A program made the translations under genes and the position numbers. Shown here piece after piece: positions 16,765 through 25,352 of a stretch of DNA of 48,238 bases. The DNA is from Anaerolineae bacterium (lineage in GTDB: Bacteria; Chloroflexota; Anaerolineae; Promineifilales; Promineifilaceae). The DNA lies in contig JANQGC010000027.1 in the NCBI GenBank assembly GCA_028277515.1, forward strand, positions 1 through 48,238. The letters are read 5' to 3'. Under the pieces are notes generated by a model. The model was given only the letters and a program-made list of their open reading frames with translations. It searched no databases and had not been told where the DNA came from. The number at the start of each line of letters is the position of its first letter. Within the stretch, counting starts at the first letter, position 1.

Positions 16765-18747
16765 ATGAATTACCTACCATTTTTCGGTAGACGTTCGCTG
16801 ATTGTCCTAACCTTTATCTTTGTTCTGCTGGCAATAAAGCCCGCCACCGGTGTTATAAAAGCGGAGCCTGGTGGCTCAAATGAAGTAGATCCCGAATGGA
16901 CAAAGAGCCTCCCCTCAAGGGCATGCCCCGGCTCTAGCAGCGATACGAACTGCCACCGATCCTCGCCTGTTGTCGTTGATTTAACAGGTGATGGGAAATT
17001 AGAAATAATTGTAGCAACCAACAATGGACATGTGCTTGTTTTTCGGCATAACGGTTCGTTGATTTGGAGTAAGGATGTTGCCCCGTATTTTGGCATGGCG
17101 GCGGGAACACAGCAGATTCATTCATCTCCCGCTGTTGCCGACCTTGATGGGAATGGGAAAATAGAAATAGTCGTTGGTGCCGGCACGACCTCACACTCCA
17201 TCTGCACACAAGGGGGTGTTATTGCTCTGTCCTCTGAGGGAAACGTGATTCAGGGCTTTCCTGTCTTATCCGATAATTGGGAGATTCCACCCAAAGGTTG
17301 TCGTGAAACCGTTTTTTCCACTCCGGCACTGGGTGATTTAAATCTAGACGGCAAATTAGAAATTGTTTATGGTGGGTTCGACAAAAGGATCTATGCCATA
17401 GATTTGAATGGTAAATTTCTGCCAGGTTTTCCCCCAAATAGTTATCATTATCAACGTTTTGGTTGGGATGTATTAAAAGGGCGCCTGGGCGATACGATCT
17501 GGTCATCTCCTGCAATCGCCGATATATCTGGCAATGGATATCCCGACTTGGTCATTGGCTCCGATGAAGGGAATTATGACTCTCGTTGGAAACCGGTCAT
17601 CGATCCCTGGAATTGTCCCTATGCTCCGGTCAGGACACCGGGATATTGTGGGGGATCAATTTATGCCGTCGATCATAATGGAAATTTTCTGCCTGGTTTC
17701 CCTCGTTATATTCATGAATCTGTGACCTCTTCCCCGGCCGTATTGGATGGTGACGGAGATGATCGGGCGGAAATTTTTGTAGGTACAGGTTCATATTATT
17801 ACAATAAAAGCCCGGATAAACCTTCCCTGGGTTTCCGGCTCTTTGGCATGGACAATAAAGGAAATGATTTGCCAGGTTGGAGCGGCGGGAAACCTGTTGG
17901 CGGTGTGGTGACGGCATCCCCGGCCATTGGAGATATTACGGGAGACGGGAAACCGAATATTGTTGTTGCCGCCAGAGATAGAAAACTTTACGCCTGGCAT
18001 CTAAATGGCCAGCCCGTTGCCGGTTTTCCAATGACGCCTAGAACCCATTTCAACCAGGTTTTGGATGATTATGATGTTGGAACTGGCTTCATCCTCGCTG
18101 ATTACACGGGTGATGGCAAAATGGAAATATTTTTAAGACATGCTGCTGAAATCGTCATTGTTTCCGGGTCGGGTCATCAATTAACAGCCACTCATTCCAA
18201 GGATACGAAGCCTGCTTACTATACGGGTGCCCGTGTTTGGAATAATCCGGCCGTCGGGGATCTTGATGGTGATGGACATTTGGAATTGGTTGTGCAAAAC
18301 AGCAAATTGCACGTTTGGGATTTACCAAATTCTTCCCCTTCTACCGATTGGCCGATGTTCAAGCGTGATGCGGCCCGAACCGGCGCAGCCGTGCCCGATG
18401 TCTCAATTAATCCTGAGAAACAAGAATTAGTGATTGAGGAAGGGTTTAGAGGAAGTAAAGATTTTGCGATCACTGTCTACGGCCGATTGGGTGATTACGA
18501 TTGGCAAATCAGTGCCGCCGAGCCTGATTTGGTGAAATTTGACAGAAGCTCCGGTACGGTTCAAGGGATTGCAACCATTCCGGTAACAGTAGAAATTCCG
18601 CCCAATATGCCCGTTGGAGATTTTTCGTTCGGAATTATCACTGTTAAGGTTTTCCAGAACGGGAATCAAGTGATGAGGCAGGTTATACCACTTACCATTC
18701 AAGTCGTTGAGGAACTAAATCGTTCCTATTTGCCCTTCTTACCATGA
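16765..18747 (+). CDS. Secreted FG-GAP/VCBS-repeat beta-propeller protein
   Basis: A 660-residue exported protein with a signal sequence (residues 1-30, FGRRSLIVLTFIFVLLAIKP region). At least seven FG-GAP-type repeats follow, each with a Ca-binding loop such as DLTGDGKLEIIV, DLDGNGKIEIVV, DLNLDGKLEIVY, DGDGDDRAEIFV and DLDGDGHLELVV. Together they form an integrin-alpha-like propeller. A C-terminal beta domain of about 110 residues ends in YLPFLP, like the tail of the protein at 7770. The start is ATG at 16765, with AGAGGAGTAAGTG upstream. It lies between two groups of glycosyltransferases. Cell-surface adhesion or glycan binding is the likely role, but this is inference. Confidence 0.85.
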   Translation: MNYLPFFGRRSLIVLTFIFVLLAIKPATGVIKAEPGGSNEVDPEWTKSLPSRACPGSSSDTNCHRSSPVVVDLTGDGKLEIIVATNNGHVLVFRHNGSLIWSKDVAPYFGMAAGTQQIHSSPAVADLDGNGKIEIVVGAGTTSHSICTQGGVIALSSEGNVIQGFPVLSDNWEIPPKGCRETVFSTPALGDLNLDGKLEIVYGGFDKRIYAIDLNGKFLPGFPPNSYHYQRFGWDVLKGRLGDTIWSSPAIADISGNGYPDLVIGSDEGNYDSRWKPVIDPWNCPYAPVRTPGYCGGSIYAVDHNGNFLPGFPRYIHESVTSSPAVLDGDGDDRAEIFVGTGSYYYNKSPDKPSLGFRLFGMDNKGNDLPGWSGGKPVGGVVTASPAIGDITGDGKPNIVVAARDRKLYAWHLNGQPVAGFPMTPRTHFNQVLDDYDVGTGFILADYTGDGKMEIFLRHAAEIVIVSGSGHQLTATHSKDTKPAYYTGARVWNNPAVGDLDGDGHLELVVQNSKLHVWDLPNSSPSTDWPMFKRDAARTGAAVPDVSINPEKQELVIEEGFRGSKDFAITVYGRLGDYDWQISAAEPDLVKFDRSSGTVQGIATIPVTVEIPPNMPVGDFSFGIITVKVFQNGNQVMRQVIPLTIQVVEELNRSYLPFLP

Positions 18748-18765
18748 CCTGTATAAACTTGGATC

Positions 18766-20019
18766 ATGCATGTCTTGATCGTCACTCCAGCCTTTCCGCC
18801 GTTTGTTGGGGGCGGGGAGCGCCACACCGGAACCCTGGCCAAACAGCTTCACCAACGAGGCCATACGGTTTCTGTGCTGACCAGCCATGCAACCCATGAA
18901 CGAGACTTTTGGCTTGGTGCTGAAGGAGAGTTAAGCTGTGAAACATTAGAGCCAGGCCTGACCATTATCAGAGTTCCGGTCAAGCCGGTAAGGGGGGGAT
19001 GGCAAGGATTGCTTGCCTGGCGGAAAGCGATGGTCTCGTTTTCCGCTTTGCCGGGCACTTTAGGCTTGTTGCAAAAAATGGCCGAAAAGGTACCGTCGCT
19101 GCAAAAGATAAATAAAGCCCTGGCGGCGGTCGACTATCCTGTGGATGTGATCCACGGTTTTAATATCTCCTGGGAATATCCCATGATGGCGGCCTGGCGG
19201 TATGCGCAGGAGCAACAACGCCCGTTTGTTGCTTCCCCATTAGCACACCTGGGAACCGGTCCAAAAGATAAGGTCGCGTTAAATTCAACGATGCGCCACC
19301 AACGGGTTATGTTGGAGACGGCCGACATGCTAATCACCAACACAGTCCTGGAGGCCCAGGGATTGAAAGAGCGGGGCGTCAATCTGAGAGATTTTAGAGT
19401 CGCCGGCCCTGGCGTAGACATTCCACAAACCGTCGCTTCATTTCCTGAAGAAAATCTACCGCAAAAACCATTTGTTTTATTTATAGGTCGAGCAACGGCC
19501 GAAAAAGGGGCTATTCATGCCGCCCAGGCTGTGTTGAAGTTGAGGCGTGGAGGCAGCGATATTCGCCTGGCCATGATTGGACGAGGAACAGACACTTTCA
19601 ACCAATATTACAATGATCTTTCCCCGATTGAACAAGAGGGTATTTTTCACCTGGGTCTTGTTCATGAGAGCCTCAAGCATGCATATCTAAAAGAAGCGCG
19701 GGCGCTATTGCTTCCTTCAAGGACGGATTCATTTGGTATCGTTCTGCTGGAGTCCTGGCTGCACGGCCGTCCGGTCATTGCTGCAAACGCAGGCGGTATC
19801 CCCGCCGTGGTTGATGATGGCCAGAATGGGATTCTTGTTCCCTATGGGGATGTGCAGGCATTGGCTGAGGCGGTGCGGCTTTTGGTTCAGGATTCACAGT
19901 TAAACCAGGAAATGGGGGAAAAAGGATACCAAAAACTTATGGCCCGGTATACCTGGGAGGCTGTGACCGATATTGTAGAGGAAGCCTATCAGGCTACAAT
20001 TGCTTCGCATAGTAAATAA
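18766..20019 (+). CDS. GT4 family glycosyltransferase
   Basis: A 417-residue GT-B-fold enzyme. The N-terminus MHVLIVTPAFPPFVGGGERH is a classical GT4 acceptor-domain start. The donor domain has FVLFIGRATAEKGAIHAAQAV, LAMIGRGTD and the motif LLPSRTDSFGIVLLESWLHGRP. Here the first acidic residue of E-x7-E is Asp rather than Glu. It belongs to a different subgroup from types A and B upstream. It begins 18 bp after the FG-GAP gene and is followed after 2 bp by another GT4, so these are co-transcribed. The sugar specificity is unknown. Confidence 0.87.
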   Translation: MHVLIVTPAFPPFVGGGERHTGTLAKQLHQRGHTVSVLTSHATHERDFWLGAEGELSCETLEPGLTIIRVPVKPVRGGWQGLLAWRKAMVSFSALPGTLGLLQKMAEKVPSLQKINKALAAVDYPVDVIHGFNISWEYPMMAAWRYAQEQQRPFVASPLAHLGTGPKDKVALNSTMRHQRVMLETADMLITNTVLEAQGLKERGVNLRDFRVAGPGVDIPQTVASFPEENLPQKPFVLFIGRATAEKGAIHAAQAVLKLRRGGSDIRLAMIGRGTDTFNQYYNDLSPIEQEGIFHLGLVHESLKHAYLKEARALLLPSRTDSFGIVLLESWLHGRPVIAANAGGIPAVVDDGQNGILVPYGDVQALAEAVRLLVQDSQLNQEMGEKGYQKLMARYTWEAVTDIVEEAYQATIASHSK

Positions 20020-20021
20020 TC

Positions 20022-21299
20022 ATGCGGATATTACACCTGGTTCATCAATATCCACCTCATTTCATCGGCGGAACCGAACTGTACACGCAAACACTGGCCA
20101 AATACCAGGCGCTTGCGGGTCATGATGTCTCGGTCTTCTGTCCCTATCCTGATGTTGGATCGGGGGAAAATGTTCTGAAAACTGAAGAGGGGGGCGTCCA
20201 AGTTTTTCGTGTCGGCTTGCAGCCGCGTTCACGTTCACAGATCTTTTTCGACTCTTTCAGGCAAGCCGCACTTCAAAGTGCTCTTAAGAACGTACTGATT
20301 GAATTGAAACCGGATCTGGTCCATATCCAACATCTGATGGGTTTGCCCATTGACCTGATCAATCATCTGGCTACTCAGGGGATTCCCAGCGTTCTGACCT
20401 TACATGATTACTGGTATGTGTGTGCCAATGCCCAATTGTTGACGAATACGAATCAGGAGATTTGTAACGGTCCTGATTTCTTATATTTCAACTGCGCGCG
20501 CTGCGCACTGGCACGAGCCGGACGGCCGAACCTGAGTTGGCTGGCGCCGGCTGTGGCACCGCTGATGGGTTTCCGAAATCGTCAATTAAGTAGGGTCTTG
20601 CAGCAGGCGAGTGAAATTATTGCTCCTACACATTTTGTCAAGCAAATTTATACGCGCTTGGGAGCATCAGCAGCTAAGATGGTCGTGATCAAACACGGTC
20701 TTGAACTGCCGGAGGATAAGGTAAAAGCTGCGCGAGAAAAGCGAAGAAATAAGCAAGCCGCCCTCCCCCTTCATATCGGTTATATCGGCGGCATCAGCCG
20801 GCAGAAAGGGCTGCATGTGCTGGTTGAAGCAGTAAATGGGTTGGCTGAAGATGAGATTGAACTTACGATATACGGTGACCTCTCTGTCTTTCCGGATTAT
20901 GTCCAAGAATTGAGACATTTAATTCGCCACAACCATATTAACCTGGTTGGTTCTATTGCCCATGAGGATATCTGGCCGGCACTGGCCGAATTCGATGTCA
21001 TTGTCCTGCCAACTCTCTGGTATGAGACTTCCTCTTTGATTTTAGATGAAGCCTTTGCAGCAGGAGTTCCGGTCATTGCCACGCGGTTAGGAGTCATGGA
21101 GGAAAAGATTGAGGATGATGTGAACGGCCGTCTGTTTCCTGTCGGAGATATAGTTGCCTTACGTGAAGTTCTCAAGACGTTAGTTGAACGACGGGAAACA
21201 GTGAGTCGCTGGAGGCATAACATTCCAGAAGTTCAAACCATTGAAGCGTATATAAAGGAAATCGAAGACGTTTATCACGAAGTGCTGCATGGGTTATAA
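20022..21299 (+). CDS. GT4 family glycosyltransferase
   Basis: A 425-residue GT-B enzyme starting MRILHLVHQYPPHFIGGTELY. PDLVHIQHLMGLP is typical of group-1 transferases. A cysteine-containing insert reads LLTNTNQEICNGPDFLYFNC, then ARCALARAG. Related GT4 proteins carry a similar C-x2-C element. The donor domain has HIGYIGGISRQKGLHVLVEAV and the E-x7-E motif PTLWYETSSLILDEAFAAGVP. It starts 2 bp after the previous stop and is the last GT in the cluster. A 121-bp gap with an inverted-repeat element separates it from the export permease. Confidence 0.87.
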   Translation: MRILHLVHQYPPHFIGGTELYTQTLAKYQALAGHDVSVFCPYPDVGSGENVLKTEEGGVQVFRVGLQPRSRSQIFFDSFRQAALQSALKNVLIELKPDLVHIQHLMGLPIDLINHLATQGIPSVLTLHDYWYVCANAQLLTNTNQEICNGPDFLYFNCARCALARAGRPNLSWLAPAVAPLMGFRNRQLSRVLQQASEIIAPTHFVKQIYTRLGASAAKMVVIKHGLELPEDKVKAAREKRRNKQAALPLHIGYIGGISRQKGLHVLVEAVNGLAEDEIELTIYGDLSVFPDYVQELRHLIRHNHINLVGSIAHEDIWPALAEFDVIVLPTLWYETSSLILDEAFAAGVPVIATRLGVMEEKIEDDVNGRLFPVGDIVALREVLKTLVERRETVSRWRHNIPEVQTIEAYIKEIEDVYHEVLHGL

Positions 21300-21336
21300 T
21301 ACGCGCTTGCTGAGGATGCCCACAATATAAAATAGT

Positions 21337-21396
21337 GTGACAGTCACTTTATTGACAGTATTGCCGATTAAACAAGGACAAAAGTGACTGTCACTT
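21337..21396. repeat. Paired-palindrome element 1 (GTGAC-N-GTCAC type)
   Basis: Two copies of the palindrome GTGAC-N-GTCAC lie at 21337-21347 and 21384-21394, centres 47 bp apart. The right copy extends to the 15-bp palindrome AAGTGACTGTCACTT. The central base is A in one and T in the other, so the copies also form a perfect 14-bp inverted repeat (21337-21350 with 21381-21394) around a 30-nt loop. The right copy ends 24 bp before the wzm ATG. The same motif and spacing recur at 28113-28172. It could be a dispersed repeat or a pair of operator sites. Confidence 0.85.
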
Positions 21397-21420
21397 ATTA
21401 ACGGCATAATTTATCGAGAA

Positions 21421-22323
21421 ATGACAGCAGAAGCGCAGAAAGTGAAGGAAGAAGAGCCAACCGTTTATCTTTTTGATGCGGACAGCAAAAATAACGGATT
21501 CTTTTTCAAGTTAAAAGAATTATTCCGCTACGGTTACCTCCTGCGAAATTTGGTTTCCCGCGATTTAAAAGCCCGCTATAAGAATTCAATATTTGGTATT
21601 TTGTGGAGCTTGTTGAATCCGCTGGCTATGATGCTGGTGTTCACGCTATTGTTCACGGTAATGGGCAATGATTCTACGCGCCAATATCCTATATTTGTTC
21701 TTGTGGGATTAATCCCCTGGAATTTTTTCAGTGGTTCGATGATCAGCGGGACAACGGCCGTCACTTCCAATGCTTCTTTGATAAAAAAGGTCTATTTCCC
21801 ACGTGAACTATTACCGGGTTCAGCTCTGCTATCTAACCTGGTAAATTTCGCCATTGCTTTTGTGGTGTTAATAATTTTCCTTTATGCATTTGGTATCGGT
21901 TTAACCGTCCATGCGCTCTGGGTTCCGGCTATTCTTATAACCCAATTGATCTTTACCTTAGGTCTGGTTTTATTATTAGGCTCTCTCAATGTTTTTTACC
22001 GGGATGTGCTCATGATCCTGGAGGTTGTGATGCTGGCCTGGTTCTTTTTAACTCCAATTTTTTATTCATTGGAAATTTTTGGTGAGACAGCGACGATTAT
22101 GGGGATCACATTTAACCCGGCGCAAGTGATGCGCTGGATCAATCCAATGGCCTCTATTGTCGATAGCTATCGCACGGTGTTGTGGGGAACATACGGCAGT
22201 GCCGGTCCGGTGGCTATGAACCCAGCCTTTCTGTTGCGCACGTTCGTCACCTCGGTTGTGATCTTACTGCTGGGTTTTCTGGTTTTCTCCCGTCTGGAGC
22301 ATAAGTTTGGAGAAAAGCTCTAG
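21421..22323 (+). CDS. wzm: ABC-2 type polysaccharide export permease (Wzm/TagG-like)
   Basis: A 300-residue membrane subunit of an ABC exporter that carries lipid-linked polysaccharide across the cytoplasmic membrane. The N-terminal cytosolic part leads to the family signature LVSRDLKARYKNSIFGILWS, then LLNPLAMMLVF. Six or so transmembrane helices follow, with the typical PIFVLVGLIPWNFFS and LIKKVYFPRELLP segments. It has no nucleotide-binding domain. The matching ATPase (Wzt) normally sits next door but is absent from the window. The LCP ligase gene follows after 4 bp. Context supports a surface polysaccharide made by the upstream glycosyltransferases. The gene symbol is by family resemblance. 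Confidence 0.9.
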   Translation: MTAEAQKVKEEEPTVYLFDADSKNNGFFFKLKELFRYGYLLRNLVSRDLKARYKNSIFGILWSLLNPLAMMLVFTLLFTVMGNDSTRQYPIFVLVGLIPWNFFSGSMISGTTAVTSNASLIKKVYFPRELLPGSALLSNLVNFAIAFVVLIIFLYAFGIGLTVHALWVPAILITQLIFTLGLVLLLGSLNVFYRDVLMILEVVMLAWFFLTPIFYSLEIFGETATIMGITFNPAQVMRWINPMASIVDSYRTVLWGTYGSAGPVAMNPAFLLRTFVTSVVILLLGFLVFSRLEHKFGEKL

Positions 22324-22327
22324 ATTA

Positions 22328-23911
22328 ATGATGGCTTCACGACACTTGGATCGCAGTACAATCTTTTTTCTTCCGTTCTCCTTTTGGCTTCTTTTGATAG
22401 TGGCCGGCTGTAGCGGATCTGGAGCAACGCCCACGCCTTTCCCATCGGCCGTTGCGCAGAAGGTTCAGGAAACGGACACGGCAACTGCGATTTCCTTAGA
22501 GGAGACGCCGACGCCTACTCAAACCGCAACCGGGGAAGTAACAGACCGCGAAGAAGGGCTAAGTAATCAATCGCCAACTGTTCAGCCACCGGCAACGGCA
22601 ACACCCGTGGCGACTGAGCCTCAACCGACAGTCACACTGATACCTTCAGCCACGCCAACCAGCGCGCGGCAAATCGTCCCGGCGTTAGAGTTTGGCGAAC
22701 CCCAACCTATCCGTGAAGGTGTGTCCACCCCGGCGACGGCTATTCCAACGGCCGTTCACGCCTTTGATGTACCTGATGGCACTACTAACATCCTTCTTTT
22801 AGGCAGCGATGCTCCTGTAGGTGATCGGGGAGTCAAACGAACGGACACAATGATCGTGGTATCGGTTAATCAAGAGGCCAAAACGGCTTCTATGATCTCC
22901 TTGCCTCGCGACCTGTACGTCTATATTCCTGGGGGAACGATGAACCGCCTGAATTCTGCCATTACAATAGGGGGTCCCCGTTTATTGAGGCAGGCCATCC
23001 TGTACAATTTTGGCATCCCCATCCACTATTTTGCCCAGGTGGACTTTGAAGGCTTTGAACAAATTGTTGACAGCGTGGGTGGCGTGGATTTAGCTGTTAG
23101 CTGTGGGTTCAGGGATTGGCGTATTAAAGATCCTGAGCTTGATCCGGAAGATGAGGAAAATTGGTACGTCCATGAACTGGAACCGGGAATCCACAATATG
23201 GATGGAGATACGGCGTTGTGGTATGCAAGATCACGCTTGATGTCTTCGGATTTTGACCGGGGTCGACGCCAGCAGCAACTCTTGAGAGCAATGCTCAACC
23301 AGGGGGTCGATTTAGACCTTATCTCCAAGGTGCCGGATTTGTGGAGTACTTTTAACGAGGCCGTCGATACGGACATGGATATCGGCCGTATATTACAAAT
23401 CGCCTCTCTGGCCCCGGCCATTCATGAAAACGGGGTGCAGAATCTTTATCTGCTTGGAAAAACCGAAGAGTGGGTGGTTCCCGAAACCGACGCCCAGGTG
23501 CAGCTTCCGGTCTGGGAAGGAGAGGGCAAGATGGCCGAAACCATCCAACGTTTATTTTTACCTCCCGCTTTGAACAAGGCCACAAACGCGCCCATTTTCG
23601 TGGAGATCGTAAACGCCAGCGGGGATCCGGAGTTGGCCTTATTAGCCGCTGAAAATTTAGCCTGGTATGGTTTTGTTCCCGTTCAAAGTGAGGAAGATGT
23701 TCCAGAACAGGAAGCCACATCATTGACTTATTATGCCCCTAACTTTAAAGGATCCTATGATTGGCTGATTAGCTGGATATTTGATCTGCGGCAAAGCGAA
23801 ATTGATTTAGATGACGAGACTCAGTTTGAATATGATTACCAGGTGGTGCTCGGCCAGGATTATGATCCCTGTTTGAACCAGTTTTTTGCCCCCCAGGCTT
23901 TTATCCCCTGA
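22328..23911 (+). CDS. LytR-CpsA-Psr (LCP) family lipoprotein ligase
   Basis: LCP enzymes transfer undecaprenyl-phosphate-linked glycans to the cell wall or other acceptors on the outer face. A lipobox (VAGC) follows a hydrophobic core, so this is a predicted lipoprotein. A Thr/Pro-rich linker of about 110 residues is next. The LCP domain has NILLLGSDAP, KRTDTMIVVS, SLPRDLYV, MNRLNSAI, VDFEGFEQIVDSVGGVDL and YARSRLMSSDFDRGRRQQQLL, so the known phosphate-binding Arg and Asp residues are present. A LytR_C-like domain follows (APIFVEIVNASGDPELALLAAENL). An open frame begins with TTG at 22307. ATG 22328, with GGAGA upstream, is preferred. It pairs with Wzm in a probable two-gene unit. Confidence 0.9.
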   Translation: MMASRHLDRSTIFFLPFSFWLLLIVAGCSGSGATPTPFPSAVAQKVQETDTATAISLEETPTPTQTATGEVTDREEGLSNQSPTVQPPATATPVATEPQPTVTLIPSATPTSARQIVPALEFGEPQPIREGVSTPATAIPTAVHAFDVPDGTTNILLLGSDAPVGDRGVKRTDTMIVVSVNQEAKTASMISLPRDLYVYIPGGTMNRLNSAITIGGPRLLRQAILYNFGIPIHYFAQVDFEGFEQIVDSVGGVDLAVSCGFRDWRIKDPELDPEDEENWYVHELEPGIHNMDGDTALWYARSRLMSSDFDRGRRQQQLLRAMLNQGVDLDLISKVPDLWSTFNEAVDTDMDIGRILQIASLAPAIHENGVQNLYLLGKTEEWVVPETDAQVQLPVWEGEGKMAETIQRLFLPPALNKATNAPIFVEIVNASGDPELALLAAENLAWYGFVPVQSEEDVPEQEATSLTYYAPNFKGSYDWLISWIFDLRQSEIDLDDETQFEYDYQVVLGQDYDPCLNQFFAPQAFIP

Positions 23912-23932
23912 TCGATATTGTCAAATTAATAT

Positions 23933-24373
23933 TTAAATCTCTTGGGACCAATCTGTGCCCCGCTCTTTTTTGAGACGGCTCTTTTTTTGCTTTTCTCGTT
24001 TTTGTTTTTTCTTTGATGCAAGCGAAGGTTTCGTTTTTTTCCTCTCTTTTGGTTCCTGTAGCGCTTCGGAGAGGATTTCGCTGAATCTTGAAAGGGTGAT
24101 TTCACGGTTTTTGGATTGACTGCGCGTTTCCTGGGCTTGAATTTGCAATTTCCCTTCTTTGTCCAAACGGCTGGCTAGCCTATCGAGAAGACGTTCCCGC
24201 GTTCCATCGTCGAGACTTGGCGAGCCGGCCACATCAAAAATCAAAGTGACACGGGTCGCTGAGCGGTTAGCGTGCTGACCACCGGGACCGCTGCTAGGTG
24301 AGAATTGAAACTCTAATTCGGATATGGGAATGGTTACTTCCCCGTTAATCTTGATATGGGTTGTCTTCGACAT
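23933..24373 (-). CDS. arfB: Alternative ribosome-rescue factor ArfB (YaeJ/ICT1 type)
   Basis: A 146-residue peptidyl-tRNA hydrolase that frees ribosomes stalled without a stop codon. It has the GGQ catalytic motif in the class-I release-factor context SSGPGGQHANRSATRV (about residues 27-42), with no codon-recognition domains. The C-terminal tail is strongly basic (SLASKKKQKREKQKKSRLKK). In this family the tail enters the empty mRNA channel. The frame is open much further upstream, but that part lies inside the divergent gene and is not family-like. ATG 24373 gives the normal N-terminus. It is convergent with the LCP gene and 25 bp from the divergent gene at 24399. Confidence 0.93.
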   Translation of the reverse strand: MSKTTHIKINGEVTIPISELEFQFSPSSGPGGQHANRSATRVTLIFDVAGSPSLDDGTRERLLDRLASRLDKEGKLQIQAQETRSQSKNREITLSRFSEILSEALQEPKERKKTKPSLASKKKQKREKQKKSRLKKERGTDWSQEI

Positions 24374-24398
24374 AAGATCAAAGATAGTATAAATTAGG

Positions 24399-25352
24399 AT
24401 GATGAACAAGAATTCAAATTTTGCCCATATCTTTTTTTTGGATGGCGTTGGTATGGGTGGACCTGATCCTGAGGTTAATCCATTTGTGACGGCCGACATG
24501 CCTAACCTTTCCAGGCTTCTTGGTCGCGATGATTGGTATTTGCGGGGGAATGGACTGATTTCAAGTGAGCGGGCCGTGCTCGTACCTACAGATCCCAATT
24601 TAGGCGTTGCCGGTAGGCCCCAGAGCGCCTCCGGGCAAGCGACCATTCTTACCGGGCGTAATGTGCCTGAAAAGATCGGTAAGCATTATGGTCCAAAGCC
24701 GAATGCCGAAATTAAGGGTATCATTCAAGAACAAAACTTATTTCATGAATTGGTCCGGGTTGGAAAGAAAGCGGCCTTGATCACACCTTACCCCCAGGCA
24801 TATTTTGATGCTATTGAGAGTGGGAAACGGATGTACTCGGCCGTTCCACTAGCGGTTGTCAGCGCCGGGCTGCCACTGTTCGGTGAACAAGAACTGCGCC
24901 AGGGTAAAGCGGTCAGCCCTGGGTTTACGGGACAGGGTTGGCGTGAATTTCTTGGATACGAAGATATGCCCCTGATTAGCTTGCATGAAGCCGGGCAGCA
25001 GATTGCCGCCATTGCAAAAAGTTATGACTTCAGCTTTTTTGAACATTGGCCCAGCGACCAGATTGGCCACAGGGGGACGCTTAGCGAGGCGGTAACCCAC
25101 TTGCAGCGAGTCGATTTGGTCATTGGTGGATTATTGGATGCTTGGGATTTTCAGTCAGGATTGCTGATTATCACCAGCGATCACGGGAACATTGAAGAAA
25201 AAGATCACCGTCGCCACACACGAAATCCGGTGCCGACGATTCTGGTCGGTCAATATGCCGCCCATTTGGCGAACCAGGTTCACAATTTGACTGATATCGC
25301 CGCAATTGTTAAAAAGTATTTACTTGAGGATTATTATGACGATTGGATCTGA
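24399..25352 (+). CDS. Alkaline-phosphatase-superfamily metalloenzyme (phosphomutase-like)
   Basis: A 317-residue protein of the iPGM/phosphopentomutase metalloenzyme superfamily. FFLDGVGMGG carries the first metal-binding Asp (Asp15). The nucleophile region is GRPQSASGQATILTGRN (Ser76 or Ser78). Later metal ligands are in DQIGHRG, ITSDHGNIEE and RHTRNPVPT. It lacks the phosphotransferase insert of true iPGM (over 500 residues). It therefore fits the short metalloenzyme group often found unassigned. The substrate is unknown. Two adjacent ATGs (24399, 24402) are possible starts. It is divergent from arfB, and its 3' end overlaps the flavin reductase start by 17 bp. Confidence 0.78.
   Translation: MMNKNSNFAHIFFLDGVGMGGPDPEVNPFVTADMPNLSRLLGRDDWYLRGNGLISSERAVLVPTDPNLGVAGRPQSASGQATILTGRNVPEKIGKHYGPKPNAEIKGIIQEQNLFHELVRVGKKAALITPYPQAYFDAIESGKRMYSAVPLAVVSAGLPLFGEQELRQGKAVSPGFTGQGWREFLGYEDMPLISLHEAGQQIAAIAKSYDFSFFEHWPSDQIGHRGTLSEAVTHLQRVDLVIGGLLDAWDFQSGLLIITSDHGNIEEKDHRRHTRNPVPTILVGQYAAHLANQVHNLTDIAAIVKKYLLEDYYDDWI

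Noticed and set aside
23918..23927. TTGTCAAATT as a fourth paired-palindrome element
   Set aside because: Only a single ten-base match to one arm is present and no partner lies 47-48 bp away.
24374..24646. N-terminal extension of arfB by about 90 residues
   Set aside because: The extra frame lies wholly inside the divergent metalloenzyme gene and has no resemblance to ArfB. The ATG at 24373 gives the normal protein.
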